NCBI GenBank assembly: GCA_004352715.1
Contig: SCFE01000080.1
Span: 801,250-865,249 of the forward strand
Direction of reading: 5' to 3'
Source: Hofstenia miamia
Lineage: Eukaryota > Xenacoelomorpha > Acoela
DNA length: 64,000 bases
The position numbers and the translations under genes were made by a program. Below, one piece after another: positions 1 through 10,523 of this stretch. Every line of letters begins with the position of its first letter. The first letter of the stretch is position 1. The notes beneath the pieces are model-generated. The model saw nothing but the letters and a program-made list of their open reading frames with translations. It had not been told where the DNA came from and did no database searches.

Positions 1-916
1 TACTCAAGACATGACAAAATTTGTCTACTTTGTAAAAGTGTTGTATCTATTCACAACCAGACTTGTTACTAGCTGTTCATTTGATATTACATGTATGGTG
101 TGTACTCAAGTCATGGCACAACTCGACTTAACTCTATTTTGCAAAAGTGTTCCATCTATTTGCAACCTGACTTGTTACTAGTTGTTCATTAAATACTACA
201 TGTAGCCATTACCAAAATATATTGGCTTTTCTAAATATATTAGTTTCAAGCAGGTTCCTAACTTACATTTATAATTTAATACATGTACAGTCACTTTATC
301 AGTCATTTATAGGTCATTAATTTAGATCTAAAATAGTATTAATATATTTCCTAGGTTTTGGTCATCCAACTGTTTGTTGACAATCAATTATTCTAGAACA
401 TGTAGTAAAGATGTGAGAGAAATCCCCTACACCTAACTTAAGTGAACTTTCTTGGTCTGGCACAGGGACCCTAGAATCGTTCTCTGTGATGTATCCAGAC
501 CACTACTAAACACCACTCAATTAGCTCAACATCATATTAAATATTCAAACCATTATAGTAGAACAAATAAGAATTCCAAATAAAATTCTTTATCAACTTC
601 TTACAATGTTTTGTACCTATTTATAGTAAATTCAGAAAAGTACCTGTTGATTCAAATTTAAACCTTTCATCTGCCAAGATGGCGGCTAAAAATAATGGAA
701 GCAATTTCGCCCCTTCGTTTAGTCAAAAGTATTTTTATCAACTGATACTAATCTCTCTTTTTTGACACATATTGTTTCTTGGTTGCATAATACAAATAAA
801 TCTAAATTATTCTAATTGATTTGATTACTATATTTTTAATCATCTTTTCTTTGATCTTATTCCCATTCTGCTCAACGTTTTGCAGCTTATTTTAGATTTG
901 TGTAGGTGATGCTACA
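1..916 (-). repeat. 3' LTR of the gypsy element (partial)
   Basis: This block aligns along its length with the solo LTR at 10524-11653, starting at about LTR position 319 because the window cuts it. It ends at GATGCTACA on the plus strand. The next bases, 917-930, read on the minus strand as a purine-rich tract (GAGGAGGGCA) directly before the LTR, as expected for the plus-strand primer of reverse transcription. Confidence 0.85.
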
Positions 917-1099
917 TGCCCTCCTCAGCTTGCATTATTTTTAGCTCAGCTCACTCTCCTTGCACTAGGGTATCCGCCTTCCGAATTATTGATTCAGCCT
1001 GTTGATTAGCCCATGTGGTTTTCTCGAATTCAGTTTGTTTTGTCATCTTGAGGACTGCCTCTCATTGGGTTGTTACTGTTTTAGCATATTTTAGGAATC

Positions 1100-3955
1100 A
1101 TGTTTCTTGAATGTCCTCACTATTGGCGTAATCTCTCATAGTTCGTTGATTTTTTGTGAGAATATTTCGTAGTATTTCTGGTATAGTTGTATTCCTTTGA
1201 TTCCTATCATCAATGTCATTTGTGCATCAGCTCTGCTCATATGGGCTAGATCTTCTATAATCTGATTGTTAGGGTAGAAGAACATGAATACTTTTCATAA
1301 ACTATGGGTATTTGCTACATTTTGTAGAAGAAGCTAATGTTGTCTCTTACTTCTTGCTCAGTTATACTGTTAGGATCGTTCTTTTTGATCTGCATCATTG
1401 TAACAATTTCGACTCTTTTTGTGACATCATAATAGTGGTACTTTCTTTCCCAGATGTCCGTCCATACAATGTTGTTTAACNNNNNNNNNNNNAGAATAGC
1501 ATTATTGCTCTTGGAGTTTGTTCTTCTATTTCTTTTCTGAGATCCTGTAGTTGTGTGTTAAAAGGTCTCCCTTGTGTATAGAGTTGATCTGGCGTTATTG
1601 TGCCTTCAATGTAGACCCTCTCTCTGTTGTCGTTTCTTAGCATTATCTCTTTTGATTTTTTATAGTCATCTCATTCTACTATTGCTTTTGCTTTTTTCTC
1701 CATGTTTATGTATGATTTGTATTCATGCAGAAATGTTTTCACAACTTTGACGTCTTTCAGTAATCTCCATCATGGGAGGACCATTGGTATCACAATAGTT
1801 TCTGGTGGTGTGCAGATTAGAATCTTCATTTCAATTTGCCTTTCAATGTGTGGGTATGGGCCTTCCATAGTTGGTGCTGTTGCTAATCCTATTGTAGTGG
1901 GGTAATTCATTTTGGCTTCCAGGATGGTGTTCCAGAATGCTTGTGTTAATCCCCTTCTGCTTAGTTTTAGTCGTATTTCTTCTTTGATGTCTATTCTTGC
2001 TGTTATACATTCAACGTCTACGGCTAATTGATTGTATGGTTTCAGTAGCTCTTCCAATTCTGTTCATGTAAATGCTTCCATGAACATGAGCTTCATTGTT
2101 GCCACCATTTGTTGCTCTCTGATGTTTTCAAAGTTTCTTTCTTTGATATCTCTAGCTTCCCTGGTGACTTTTCAGTAGCCAGTGTATTTATTGGAGCTAT
2201 TGCTATCTCATATTTTTTCAATTTTGCTAACTTATGTCGGGTGTGTCGTGAGATTGGAAGTTTTAATTCTGCCTCTTCAGTTGTAAATATTGCTAATATC
2301 CACGCCATTGTTCCATAGCGTATCTCCAGTGCATTTTTCTCTTCAAATAGTAGCTGTTTGAAATCCTTTTTCATGTTGAGCTCATAGGCTTTGTTTACTT
2401 CTGTTAGTGCCATTTCTACCAACTTGTGAAATTTTCGTGATGGTGCTTTGATTTTTATTTCTGGCCAACCTTTCTCCACTTTCTGTTGTAGTTTCATATT
2501 TTTCCATATTGTTTGGATTTGTTGTAGATGCTCTTGTTGTTGTGTCAGACTGCACTTTATGAATAGTGTGTTGGCCTTTTCTATCCCATCTGTGTCTGAT
2601 GTTAACTCAATTGTTTTTGTTTGTCTGTAGAGGTCAATTGTGATGCATGGATCTACCATGATTCTGTAGATTTGTGCCCAGTAATCTATTTGTAGATCAA
2701 ATCATATAAATTCTGGGATTATTGTGGTTCTTGATGGTCTCTCCCATGGGAATATGTTTTCAGTTAGCATGCATGCTTCTTGTAAGTGCTCGGGGATGTC
2801 TTCATTTGTTGATATTGTGATAATCACTACTCTCACTTTCTGCTTTTTTACCATTCTCAATGTTTCATCCATTTTCTTCTCCAAGTTTTTTGTGTATTCT
2901 TTTTGTTTAAGTACATGTATAATTGTAAGGTTTTCTTTGTCTATGTTAATTTCTGGTATCTCAGGTATTTTATCCTTTTATGCCATTAGAGCTTGTGTTG
3001 TATCTAGTGTGAAATCATCATTGAATATGATGTGCACTGTGCTTCACATATATGGTCTTTCCAATGTCTCATTCATTTCTTGTGGGTAACTTATAATCAC
3101 GTTTACTTTTGGTCTGTTATTTGCATCGAGCATTATCTGTAAATTTTTTCCTTCAATTTTCGCGACTTTCCATATGTGTGCTTTTGTTCTGGGGATAGTT
3201 TTGCGAATGCATTTTAGCGCATTCTTGATGTTCCTATAAAGTAGGGATGTAGAGTTTCTCCATCAATTTTAGCCATCTGCTTCTCTCTTTCTCTAGATCA
3301 TACGGTTCTCTCCAAAGTAGTTTCCGAGGAGGCATGTAGCTGGGTCATCCTTAATGGTAATTTGCTGGTGCTCAGTTCACAGTCCAAGGGCTGTGAATCT
3401 GTGCTAATAGTTTCTACTGATTCGCCCTTGAATTGGCTCACAGTTACTCCTACTGGCACTTGACCAGTTGTGGTTCCAGTGGGGATAACATCAGCCTTGA
3501 ATCGTTTTCACATCTCCACAGTTCTTCCACCACTTACACCTTCCCCTGCAACTCCTAGTGTCTCACCACCCTTGAATCAGCGTCGAGGACTCTTGCAGGG
3601 AAAGTTTAGCTGTGCACCAGTTTTCTGCATGCCCTTGAATCAGTGGTGCAGATCCCTGGTGGGAGAGGCTTCTTGTCCATTGGTCTCCCTCCCCTCACTC
3701 TACATCGTCTATTCATTGGTTCTTCATTCTCATCTCTTCTGCCCTTGAGTCAACATCTGGTTTGAGAACTTCTGCGAACTCTCCTTTCTCCTGTTTATGG
3801 TTGAGAGCTCCTCTGGTTGTTGATTTCTGCGCACTCTCTTCTTCATTGGTGGGTGCATCATTTTCCTCTAATTTCCTAAATGCAGTTAGTAAATTTATAT
3901 CCCATATTTCAGGGTCATATATAGGTTTATTTCTTGCTGTCCTCTGGGGCAGCAC
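1100..3955 (-). pseudogene. Third ORF (env position) of the gypsy element, unknown function
   Basis: Downstream of the integrase there is about 2.9 kb of broken coding sequence. Readable pieces lie at 3955-3713, 2884-2702, 2659-2093, 2057-1770 and about 1440-1150. The pieces at 2110-1770, 1440-1330 and 1300-1150 match, block by block and in the same order, the plus-strand ORF pieces at 60700-61037, 61310-61420 and 61450-61600 in the second element, for example (Y/N)YPxTxGxA around 1910 and RVEIVTM around 1410. Env genes of gypsy-like elements usually show a signal peptide, a furin-type site and a membrane anchor; I see none here, so env is a position label only. A 12-base gap at 1481-1492, a frameshift near 1310 and several stops break it. 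No known family is recognised. Confidence 0.65.
3424..3753 (-). repeat. Dispersed short coding repeat in the gypsy element
   Basis: The plus-strand 11- to 14-mer (G/A)CCCTTGA(A/G)T(C/T)(A/G)GC, one copy degenerate, recurs at 3424, 3493, 3568, 3631 and 3741, and again at 6923 and 6977 just before the RT. On the minus strand several copies can be read as (D/N)SR(A/V/L). Spacing is 60-110 bases, so this is not a simple microsatellite. The repeats lie in low-complexity linker sequence beside the third ORF and beside the start of pol. Confidence 0.5.
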
Positions 3956-4066
3956 TCTCCTGCTTGAGTTATCATCTCCAATGTCCGCTGTGTGTTTATC
4001 ATCAAATTCTTCTTTGTGTAGGCTGTCTAAATTATAGATATCATATATAATTTCATTGCCATTAAT

Positions 4067-5330
4067 TTAGCATATTTTGAATTCAGTGTTCTCTTCTATC
4101 TTTGTCTCTTCAATGTCTGCTGTTACTCTCTTCAAGTTTTTAAAATGTAGTAGTCTATTATTGTCTAACATGTATTCATTGTTTGGTAGTGTTTGTGTTA
4201 TCATGTGAGGGCCAGACCATACTGTTTTCAACTTCCAGACTTGGTTTGTGTCTGTGAGTTTGATCAGTGTAAACGCATATACCTTATCTCCTACTTTGTG
4301 TGTGTGACCATGAATTTTTTTATTGTAATTATGCTGCTGTCTCACTGCTGATTTTTTTATGTTGTGGCACATCATTTCGTGAATCCCTGTGATTTGGTTC
4401 TTCAATTGTTTTACATAATCATTGTCCAGCTTTCCACTGTAGTTGGTGTATTGCATTGAAAGTGGGGTTGCTGCTTCTCTTCCAAACATTGCCTTGAATG
4501 GTGAGACTCCAGTCATTGCGTGCACTGAGGTGTTTTAGTAATATTCTATCATTTTGATGACTTCTCTCCATCTGCTTCCCCCTATCCTTGTTGTTGCTAC
4601 TCTGATTAGCTTGATTAATGTCCAATTGAGTCACTCCACTGCTCCATTGGCCTGTGGATGATACGTGGTTGTTTACTTGCTTGTGATTTCCAGGAGTTTT
4701 GCCATTTCCTGAAAAAGTCCACTCTCAAATTGGGGCCCCTTATCTGTTATAATTGTCTCCATCAGCCTGAGTCACAGTATCCATTCCTTTAATACCAGTT
4801 CTGCTGTGGTTTCTGCCATGTTATTCCACATTGGGATCATCCTTGCTTACTTAGTAAAATTGTCTACCATTATTAGTAGATATTGGTAGCCTTCTGCGTC
4901 CTTTGATAACATTTCCAAGTCTATGTGGACTATTTCATTAGGTTGAGTTGCAATGATTTTTTTCTAGCAGCGCCCTTATTGTTGGAAAGTGTTGTTTATT
5001 GTTGAGGAGACATGTTGTGCACTTATTAATGATATCCTTGATGAGTTTCCTTACAGCTGTCATTATGAACCTTGCATTGAAAGTCTTCTCTGTCTGTGTA
5101 ATTCCCAGATGACCCTTCTCATGTATTTTTCATATCAGTTCTCTTTTAAAGTAGTCAGGTTATTGCTGGCTTCGACATATAATAATCTGTTCCTGTTAAT
5201 TTTCCATTTGTAGCGTTCATAATATCCTGCTTTTATGTTGGATAGTGTTGTCTGAGGTTCTCCTATCTTTTTTATGATTTCACTTAGGATTATGTCATTT
5301 CTTTGTTTGTCTAGTATTTCTTGTTTGGAT
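4067..5330 (-). pseudogene. Gypsy integrase, frameshifted
   Basis: The last part (4525-4067) is an open 152-codon piece carrying the integrase C-terminal domain: a VGDKVYAF strand, then WSGPHMI, which resembles the GPY/F module of Ty3/gypsy integrases. Upstream, in other frames, are the catalytic-core segments: an Asp in a VHIDLEM context near 4920, an Asp in ITDKGPQFES near 4735, and a Glu in HPQANGAVE near 4650, giving a DDE set split by at least two frameshifts and stops. A Cys-rich piece near 5030-5000 fits the end of the N-terminal HHCC zinc domain. Integrase inserts the cDNA into host DNA; this copy cannot be made as one protein. Confidence 0.8.
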
Positions 5331-5332
5331 AT

Positions 5333-6916
5333 CTATTCCCTCAGTAGTATTGGTAGTACCACTTGGCCTTTCTTGTCTACATTTATTTCTGGCAGTCCTT
5401 TGTGTAGCAAGAACTGGAATTGCTTCTTCTCTCTGTCCATTTTTACTGCGTCTCTCTGGTATTCCGGCAGTGATGTCCAGAAGTCCGCATTGTTATGCAG
5501 TGTGCCTTTCCTGTGCTCAATCATGAATGTGAACTCATTTAAATATTCAATCCACTGTGACACTATTCCGGACTTATCCCTGGAGAACTTTTTTAGCCAG
5601 GCTAATCAGCTGTTGTCTGTTTGTACTCTAAATTCTCTGCTGATGAGGAAATGTCGAAATTTCTTGATACTCTCAATCAATGCAAGCATCTCTACCTTAG
5701 TAGAGCCGTAGTTTTCTTCACTTGCTCTCAGTTTGCGACTGAAAAACTGAATGGGTACTTCTTTCCCGTTTTTCATTTGTCCCAATGTTGCTCTGATTGC
5801 TACTTTGCTTGCGTCACAGTCTAATATGAATTGTTCATTATAGTCTGGTGTGTTGAGGGATGGTAGTTTTGCCAGTTCTTCTTTGATATTGTCCAGTTCT
5901 TCCTGCTCCTGCCAAGTCCATATGAACAGCACTGATTTTCTCATCAATTTGGTCATCTTCACTGTCTTGCCAGCTATGTTAGGAATAAAAGTTCCATAAT
6001 AATTGAAGAATCCCATGATCCTCTGTATGTCTTTTTTATTGTTTGGCTTTTCTATTTTCTTGGTCATTTCTCTGGCGTTGTCCTTCATGCATATTCTTCC
6101 CTTTTCTATCGTTCTTCTGAGGAACACTATTTTTTCTTTGAGAATGTCACACTTATTTCCATTGATCTGAAGTCCCGCATTTTCCAAGATTGTCAACATT
6201 CTCTCCAATTTCTCCAGATGTTCTTGGATTGTGTTGCTTGTCACTATGATGTCATCTATATAGGCGTCGACCCCTTCCTCCATTCTATGTGTCTTATTCT
6301 TTAGTACCTTCGTGATGTACCTCTGAAAGGTTGCTGGTGCATTACAGAGTCCAAACACCATATATATCCATTCGTATAGCCCATATGGAGTTATAAATGC
6401 TGTCTTCTCAATGTTGTCCTCTTCCATCTTTACTTGCCAGTAGGCTGTGCATAGGTCTAGTGTTGTAAAGTATTTATGCTTACTGGCTTCATAGTGCATG
6501 TCTTCTATCTGTGGTAGAGGATATGAGTCCTTTTTTGTCTCTTTGTTCAACTTGCAAAAATCAATGCATAAATGATACTTGTCTCCCTGTTTTATGAACA
6601 TGGTTGGTGCTGCATTTGGGCTCTTGCTTGGCCGAATAATTTTGTTGTTGATTAACTCTTCCAATATGTGATTATATTCATCTTTCATCTGTTCAGGCAC
6701 CCTTCTGACTGGCAGCTTGATCAGTTTGTCTGTTGTTGTGACTATTCTATGTTTCTTGCCCACTGCCTGCCCCACAATTATTTCTCTGTAGTTGAATATA
6801 CATTTATGTTTTTCTAACAATTTCCTTAGTTGTGTGATCTCCCATTCCTCTAGATGTGAGTAGTCTTCATTATTTATCTCAGGTGTTCTATATGTGTCTT
6901 CCTCTTCTGCTTTCAT
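5333..6916 (-). pseudogene. Gypsy reverse transcriptase and RNase H
   Basis: The longest true ORF of the element (436 codons, 6916-5606) covers all RT fingers/palm blocks: LNKETKKDSYPLPQIED, TTLDLCTAYWQV, FGLCNAPATFQRY and the catalytic YIDDII near residue 217 of the frame. RNase H follows with DCDASK, an EMLALI block and TDNS. A TGA falls directly after TDNS at about 5606; the frame continues beyond it to 5333 with the expected FSRDKSGIVSQW and EHRKGTLHNNAD blocks, so a single stop truncates RNase H before its last part. The enzyme copies element RNA into DNA in the particle. Gag ends about 180 bases upstream and no protease is visible between them. RT blocks are well kept, so the element is not very old. 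Confidence 0.9.
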
Positions 6917-7097
6917 CCCAATGCCCTTGAGTCAGCTTTTGGGAGTACTTTTAACTTTGATGGTGTTTGTCCACTCACCCTTGAGTTGGCCATGTGCTTT
7001 CATCATTACTCCATTAATAGCTATTGTTAACATATTTATTGTATCAAGGTTTGTCAGGATCATTATTGATGCACAGTTGTTATGAGTTGGTGCTCTA

Positions 7098-8050
7098 CTT
7101 AGTTTTGCAACTCCTTGTTAGTTGGCAATACTTCATCTATTTCATCTTCTGTCTGCAGTACATCTTCTTCGTCATAATAGGCTTCTTCACCCCCAATTAT
7201 GTTTATCTGTTTTGGGCAGTCTGGTTTTTTATGTCCTTTCTGTCCACAACCATAACACTTGATGTCTTTCTCCTTTACCTTTCTAGTCTTCCCATCTTTT
7301 CCTTTTACTTTTATTATTTTTTCTGGTTTTGTTTCAGTGTAAGTTTTGTTTGGGATGCGTGGTTTGAGGTTGTTTCTCCATGTTGATCCCTCTCTATGCC
7401 ATGTGGCCTTTTTCTAAATGTGGGTGTTGTTCTCAATGGTTGCTTGTATGTTGACCACCTTTCTAATCATTCTTTCCAACTTGTCTTCAACATCACATTT
7501 AATCTTGAACTGCATTCTAATGCTTTCTGGCATCCCCTTGCAAATGTGTGAGAACAAATCATATTTAGAATATCTGTTTTCTCTTGAACTAAGCATTAAC
7601 AATCATTTGACTTGTTGCATATAATTTCAAATGTCAACAGTTTTTCTCATTTTCACTGTGTTTAGAATGATTTGATATTGATTTTTAAAACTTTTGTTTT
7701 CACAGTAATTTATGAAATCTCTAATCAGCAATTGGTAATTTCTTTTAGTTTCTTTTTCTAGGAGCAAGTAGTGTTATGAAGCTGCCCCAGTTAAGTATAA
7801 TGGGAGTCTTGCTGCTGCTGCCTGTTGGCTCACTTTGCAATCTGCCATTGTTAATTCAAACATTTGTAACCATTTGGCAAATATTGGATTATAACCATCT
7901 ACCCTTCCATTAAACTTGGGTAGGGTTGCCTTACAAGGTATCATATTGTAGAATCATGCCAACCTTCATACTAGTAAGTCTTTGCTTAATTTAGGGGCTG
8001 CTGTGACAATTGGTTCCTCCTTAGATAGTATGGTAGGTGACAGACTCCAA
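7098..8050 (-). pseudogene. Gypsy gag with CCHC zinc knuckle, broken
   Basis: Minus-strand reading gives a gag-like capsid stretch near 7930-7600 (GRVDGYNPIFAKWLQ, then LLEKETKRNYQLLI), a helical piece at 7602-7414 and, after a TAG, a basic linker and the zinc knuckle CYGCGQKGHKKPDC at about 7255-7214, an exact CX2CX4HX4C. An acidic tail ends in a stop near 7098. The piece at 7602-7414 (ending KVVNIQATIENN) matches KAVNIQVMLEDN in the second gag at 59646-60200. Gag packages the element RNA. Several frame changes and the internal TAG mean no intact gag is encoded. Confidence 0.8.
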
Positions 8051-8316
8051 TCTCCATCTCTCTTCTTTCAGTTCTATTGTTAAGCTGTTAACTGTTTAAA
8101 CTATTATCTCATCAACTAATATTGATACGAAACTAACAACTATTGTTTTAGATCCAAGACATGAGACAGAGGGTACAAAGTACAGGGTACACTTACCCGA
8201 CCTGCAACAAAGCACAAAAGAGGAATTGAAGAATTATGCTACCACGAGTATTTCCATACAATACTGAAACATCGATAGAGATACCAACCACAATTCAGAT
8301 GACTCAGTGTAGTAGT

Positions 8317-8634
8317 CTTCCATTTTCTTGATGGCAATTCTGGGATCCTGTTGAAGTGCTTCTGTTTGGTTTCAGGTAACTCTCTCTATTGACTAGTTGC
8401 TTTTCCNNNNNNNNNNNNNNNNNNNNNNNNNNNNNNNNNNNNNNNNNNNNNNNNNNNNNNNNNNNNNNNNNNNNNNNNNNNNNNNNNNNNNNNNNNNNNN
8501 NNNNNNNNNNNNNNNNNNNATTTTTCTCTTTGGTTTGTAGTGGTCTTCCATTTTCTTGATCGCGATTCCGGGATCCTGTTGAAGTGCTTCTGTTTGGTTT
8601 CAGGTAACTCTCTCTATTGACTAGTTGCTTTTCC
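8317..8634 (-). repeat. 90-bp repeat on both sides of an N gap in the gag leader
   Basis: Positions 8317-8406 and 8545-8634 are 90-bp copies differing at a few sites, separated by 113 N (8407-8519) and 25 bases. On the minus strand both copies can be read as a peptide with KPNRSTSTGS. Because the copies differ, a true tandem repeat near the start of gag is more likely than a duplicated contig end. Confidence 0.6.
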
Positions 8635-8733
8635 ATGAAACTGTTTGTTGCTTGTTTCCACTTTTACTTGTAGCTCTTGTCATTGTATGCGGATAGTTCC
8701 ACTGAATGTTTCTTCTTAAAAGTTGCTGTTCTT

Positions 8734-8750
8734 GGCTGTCACAGTCGCCA
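8734..8750 (-). other. Primer binding site, tRNA-Arg-like
   Basis: Immediately after the 5' LTR end (minus strand) comes TGGCGACTGTGACAGC. TGG pairs with the CCA end of a tRNA, and TGGCGAC-GTGAC is the form known for tRNA-Arg-primed gypsy elements such as 412/mdg1. Its exact place next to the LTR supports both LTR boundaries. Confidence 0.75.
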
Positions 8751-10048
8751 TGTAACATCCTCTACCAGGCATTATTACTATTTATCCCTTCCCAGATAAC
8801 AATTTTGGTTGTTTTTACATTGTTTATAGTTGTTTCATANNNNNNNNNNNNNNNNNNNNNNNNNNNNNNNNNNNNNNNNNNNNNNNNNNNNNNNNNNNNN
8901 NNNNNNNNNNNNNNNNNNNNNNNNNNNNNNNNNNNNNNNNNNNNNNNNNNNNNNNNNNNNNNNNNNNNNNNNNNNNNNNNNNNNNNNNNNNNNNNNNNNN
9001 NNNNNNNNNNNNNNNNNNNNNNNNNNNNNNNNNNNNNNNNNNNNNNNNNNNNNNNNNNNNNNNNNNNNNNNNNNNNNNNNNNNNNNNNNNNNNNNNNNNN
9101 NNNNNNNNNNNNNNNNNNNNNNNNNNNNNNNNNNNNNNNNNNNNNNNNNNNNNNNNNNNNNNNNNNNNNNNNNNNNNNNNNNNNNNNNNNNNNNNNNNNN
9201 NNNNNNNNNNNNNNNNNNNNNNNNNNNNNNNNNNNNNNNNNNNNNNNNNNNNNNNNNNNNNNNNNNNNNNNNNNNNNNNNCTTGACAGTATCTCAAAGAT
9301 AATGGTCTGTCCTTTGTTGGGCTTGTGTTTGTTTAAATGCAAAGTTTAAATAGCTTAGTAATATAAAATTTTATTTTTCATATAAAAGTAATGCTAAAAC
9401 AATCATGTGACAACATAAAACAACGTTGTTACAACCTCAAAATGTTGCTGTTTCATTCATAAAAAACAACCAAAAAGCAACCTAATGTGACGTTGTTGAA
9501 GCAACGTTGTTTTGACCAATGAAATGGTACCATTTCGATGTTAAAACAACGTTGTTTTTGACACATAAAACAACCACATAACAACCAAAAACAACGTTGT
9601 TTAGCCCTTAAATTGTTATCTGGGTTGTTACTGTATAACACTAGTCATATTTCTGCAGGTAGGGATTTACTTATTGCATGCTGCTTGGCTGTTGTTTCTG
9701 TTAACGTAAAGTAAACTAGAATTAACCATTCACTATTTAGGTGATAAAGCCATGTGGTAATCTATCCAATGATTGATGATGGGCATCTGCCTGAAGCTGA
9801 TCTCCACATCCAGTTCACCACTTCCTTCAATGTTCCATTTGGTTGAGTGCCACACCTCAGCTCATTGATACAGTTTATGTGTACCCTATCCTAGCTCAGT
9901 GCATACTCAAGACATGACAAAATTTGACTTAAACTCTATTTTGTAAAAGTGTTTTATCTCTTCACAACCTGACTAGTTACTAGCTGCTCATTTGATACTA
10001 CATGTAGCCATTACCAAAATATATTGGCATTTCTAAATATATTAGTTT
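8751..10048 (-). repeat. 5' LTR of the gypsy element, interrupted
   Basis: LTR sequence runs 8751-8790, is interrupted by an inverted-repeat element (8791-9624), resumes 9625-10048, and stops at a single N (10049) where the solo LTR homologue would continue for about 660 bases. The abrupt end at one N suggests an assembly join or a deletion. Confidence 0.8.
8791..9624. mobile_element. MITE-like insertion in the LTR
   Basis: Terminal inverted repeats CCCAGATAACAATTT (8791-8805) and AAATTGTTATCTGGG (9610-9624) are perfect over 15 bases. The same LTR position in the copy at 10524 is empty, and comparison shows a 2-base TT duplication. The interior holds a 441-N gap (8840-9280) and several copies of the palindromic AACAACGTTGTT or its variants near 9420, 9503, 9545 and 9590. 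No transposase is visible, so it is non-autonomous or its coding part lies in the gap. Confidence 0.75.
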
Positions 10049-10049
10049 N

Positions 10050-10523
10050 TAAAATTATTTCATTTAAATTATTGTGCAGTATTTTTGTTAACTTAAATGG
10101 TTATTGTTCAGAACCTGTTCTATTTACTCATATTAGTGTAGCATAATCCATCACATAAGCTGCTGAAAACCAAGATCGAAAAAAGTAAAGAAAGAAAATA
10201 ATTAAACTCAATTGAGCAACTTAAGTGATGAAATCTGCTAACCAAGATGTATAAATCAAATATAAAAATGTATAAACAAGTACTTGCCAACAAATTAATT
10301 TGACAAAAATCTGAGGGCGAAATCGCTTCTTGTTACTTTTAGTAAACTAGGCAGAAGTGCCTTAATAATTCAAAATTCAAATCAACAAGTATAAATCAAT
10401 TAGGTACATTGTAACAATTGTTGAAGTATATTCTTCAGAAAACTTATTTTGCTATTGAATACAGTTTGATTAACTCTTACAAATGTCTAACTAATGGTTC
10501 ATGCTGAGTAGTGGTAAAGATCC
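10050..10523 (+). repeat. Diverged LTR fragment in inverted orientation
   Basis: Read in reverse, this stretch aligns patchily with the second half of the LTR (compare about 500-760): blocks around GGGCGAAATCGCTTC, TCAAATCAACAAGTA and AGTAGTGGTAAAGATCC are recognisable. It is bounded on the left by the single N and on the right by the solo LTR. Confidence 0.45.

Larger units (their letters stand above)
1..10048 (-). mobile_element. Ty3/gypsy LTR retrotransposon, degenerate, with third ORF
   Basis: Read on the minus strand this is a near-complete LTR retrotransposon: 5' LTR (8751-10048, interrupted), primer binding site, gag with zinc knuckle, reverse transcriptase and RNase H, integrase, a third ORF in the env position, a purine-rich tract and the 3' LTR (1-916, cut by the window edge). 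The gag-RT-RH-IN order is that of Ty3/gypsy. Stops, frameshifts and three N gaps break most frames, and a separate protease block is not visible, so the copy is inactive. A related element lies at 58823-61880. The LTR termini are short inverted repeats (TGTAGCATC and GATGTTACA read on the minus strand). Confidence 0.9.

Noticed and set aside
5274-5711. 145-codon plus-strand ORF
   Set aside because: Lies opposite the RNase H/integrase region and has no recognisable domain.
1702-7624. Plus-strand ORFs in the first gypsy element
   Set aside because: Shadows of the minus-strand gag, pol and third ORF; no family match.
8706-9342. Long open frames across N runs (also 20492-20905, 21836-22924, 26073-27238, 54537-55563, 61783-62917)
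   Set aside because: They are open only because N has no stop codons; flanking residues show no protein family.
9417-9604. CRISPR-like array of AACAACGTTGTT repeats
   Set aside because: Repeats are short, palindromic and irregularly spaced in a eukaryotic MITE.
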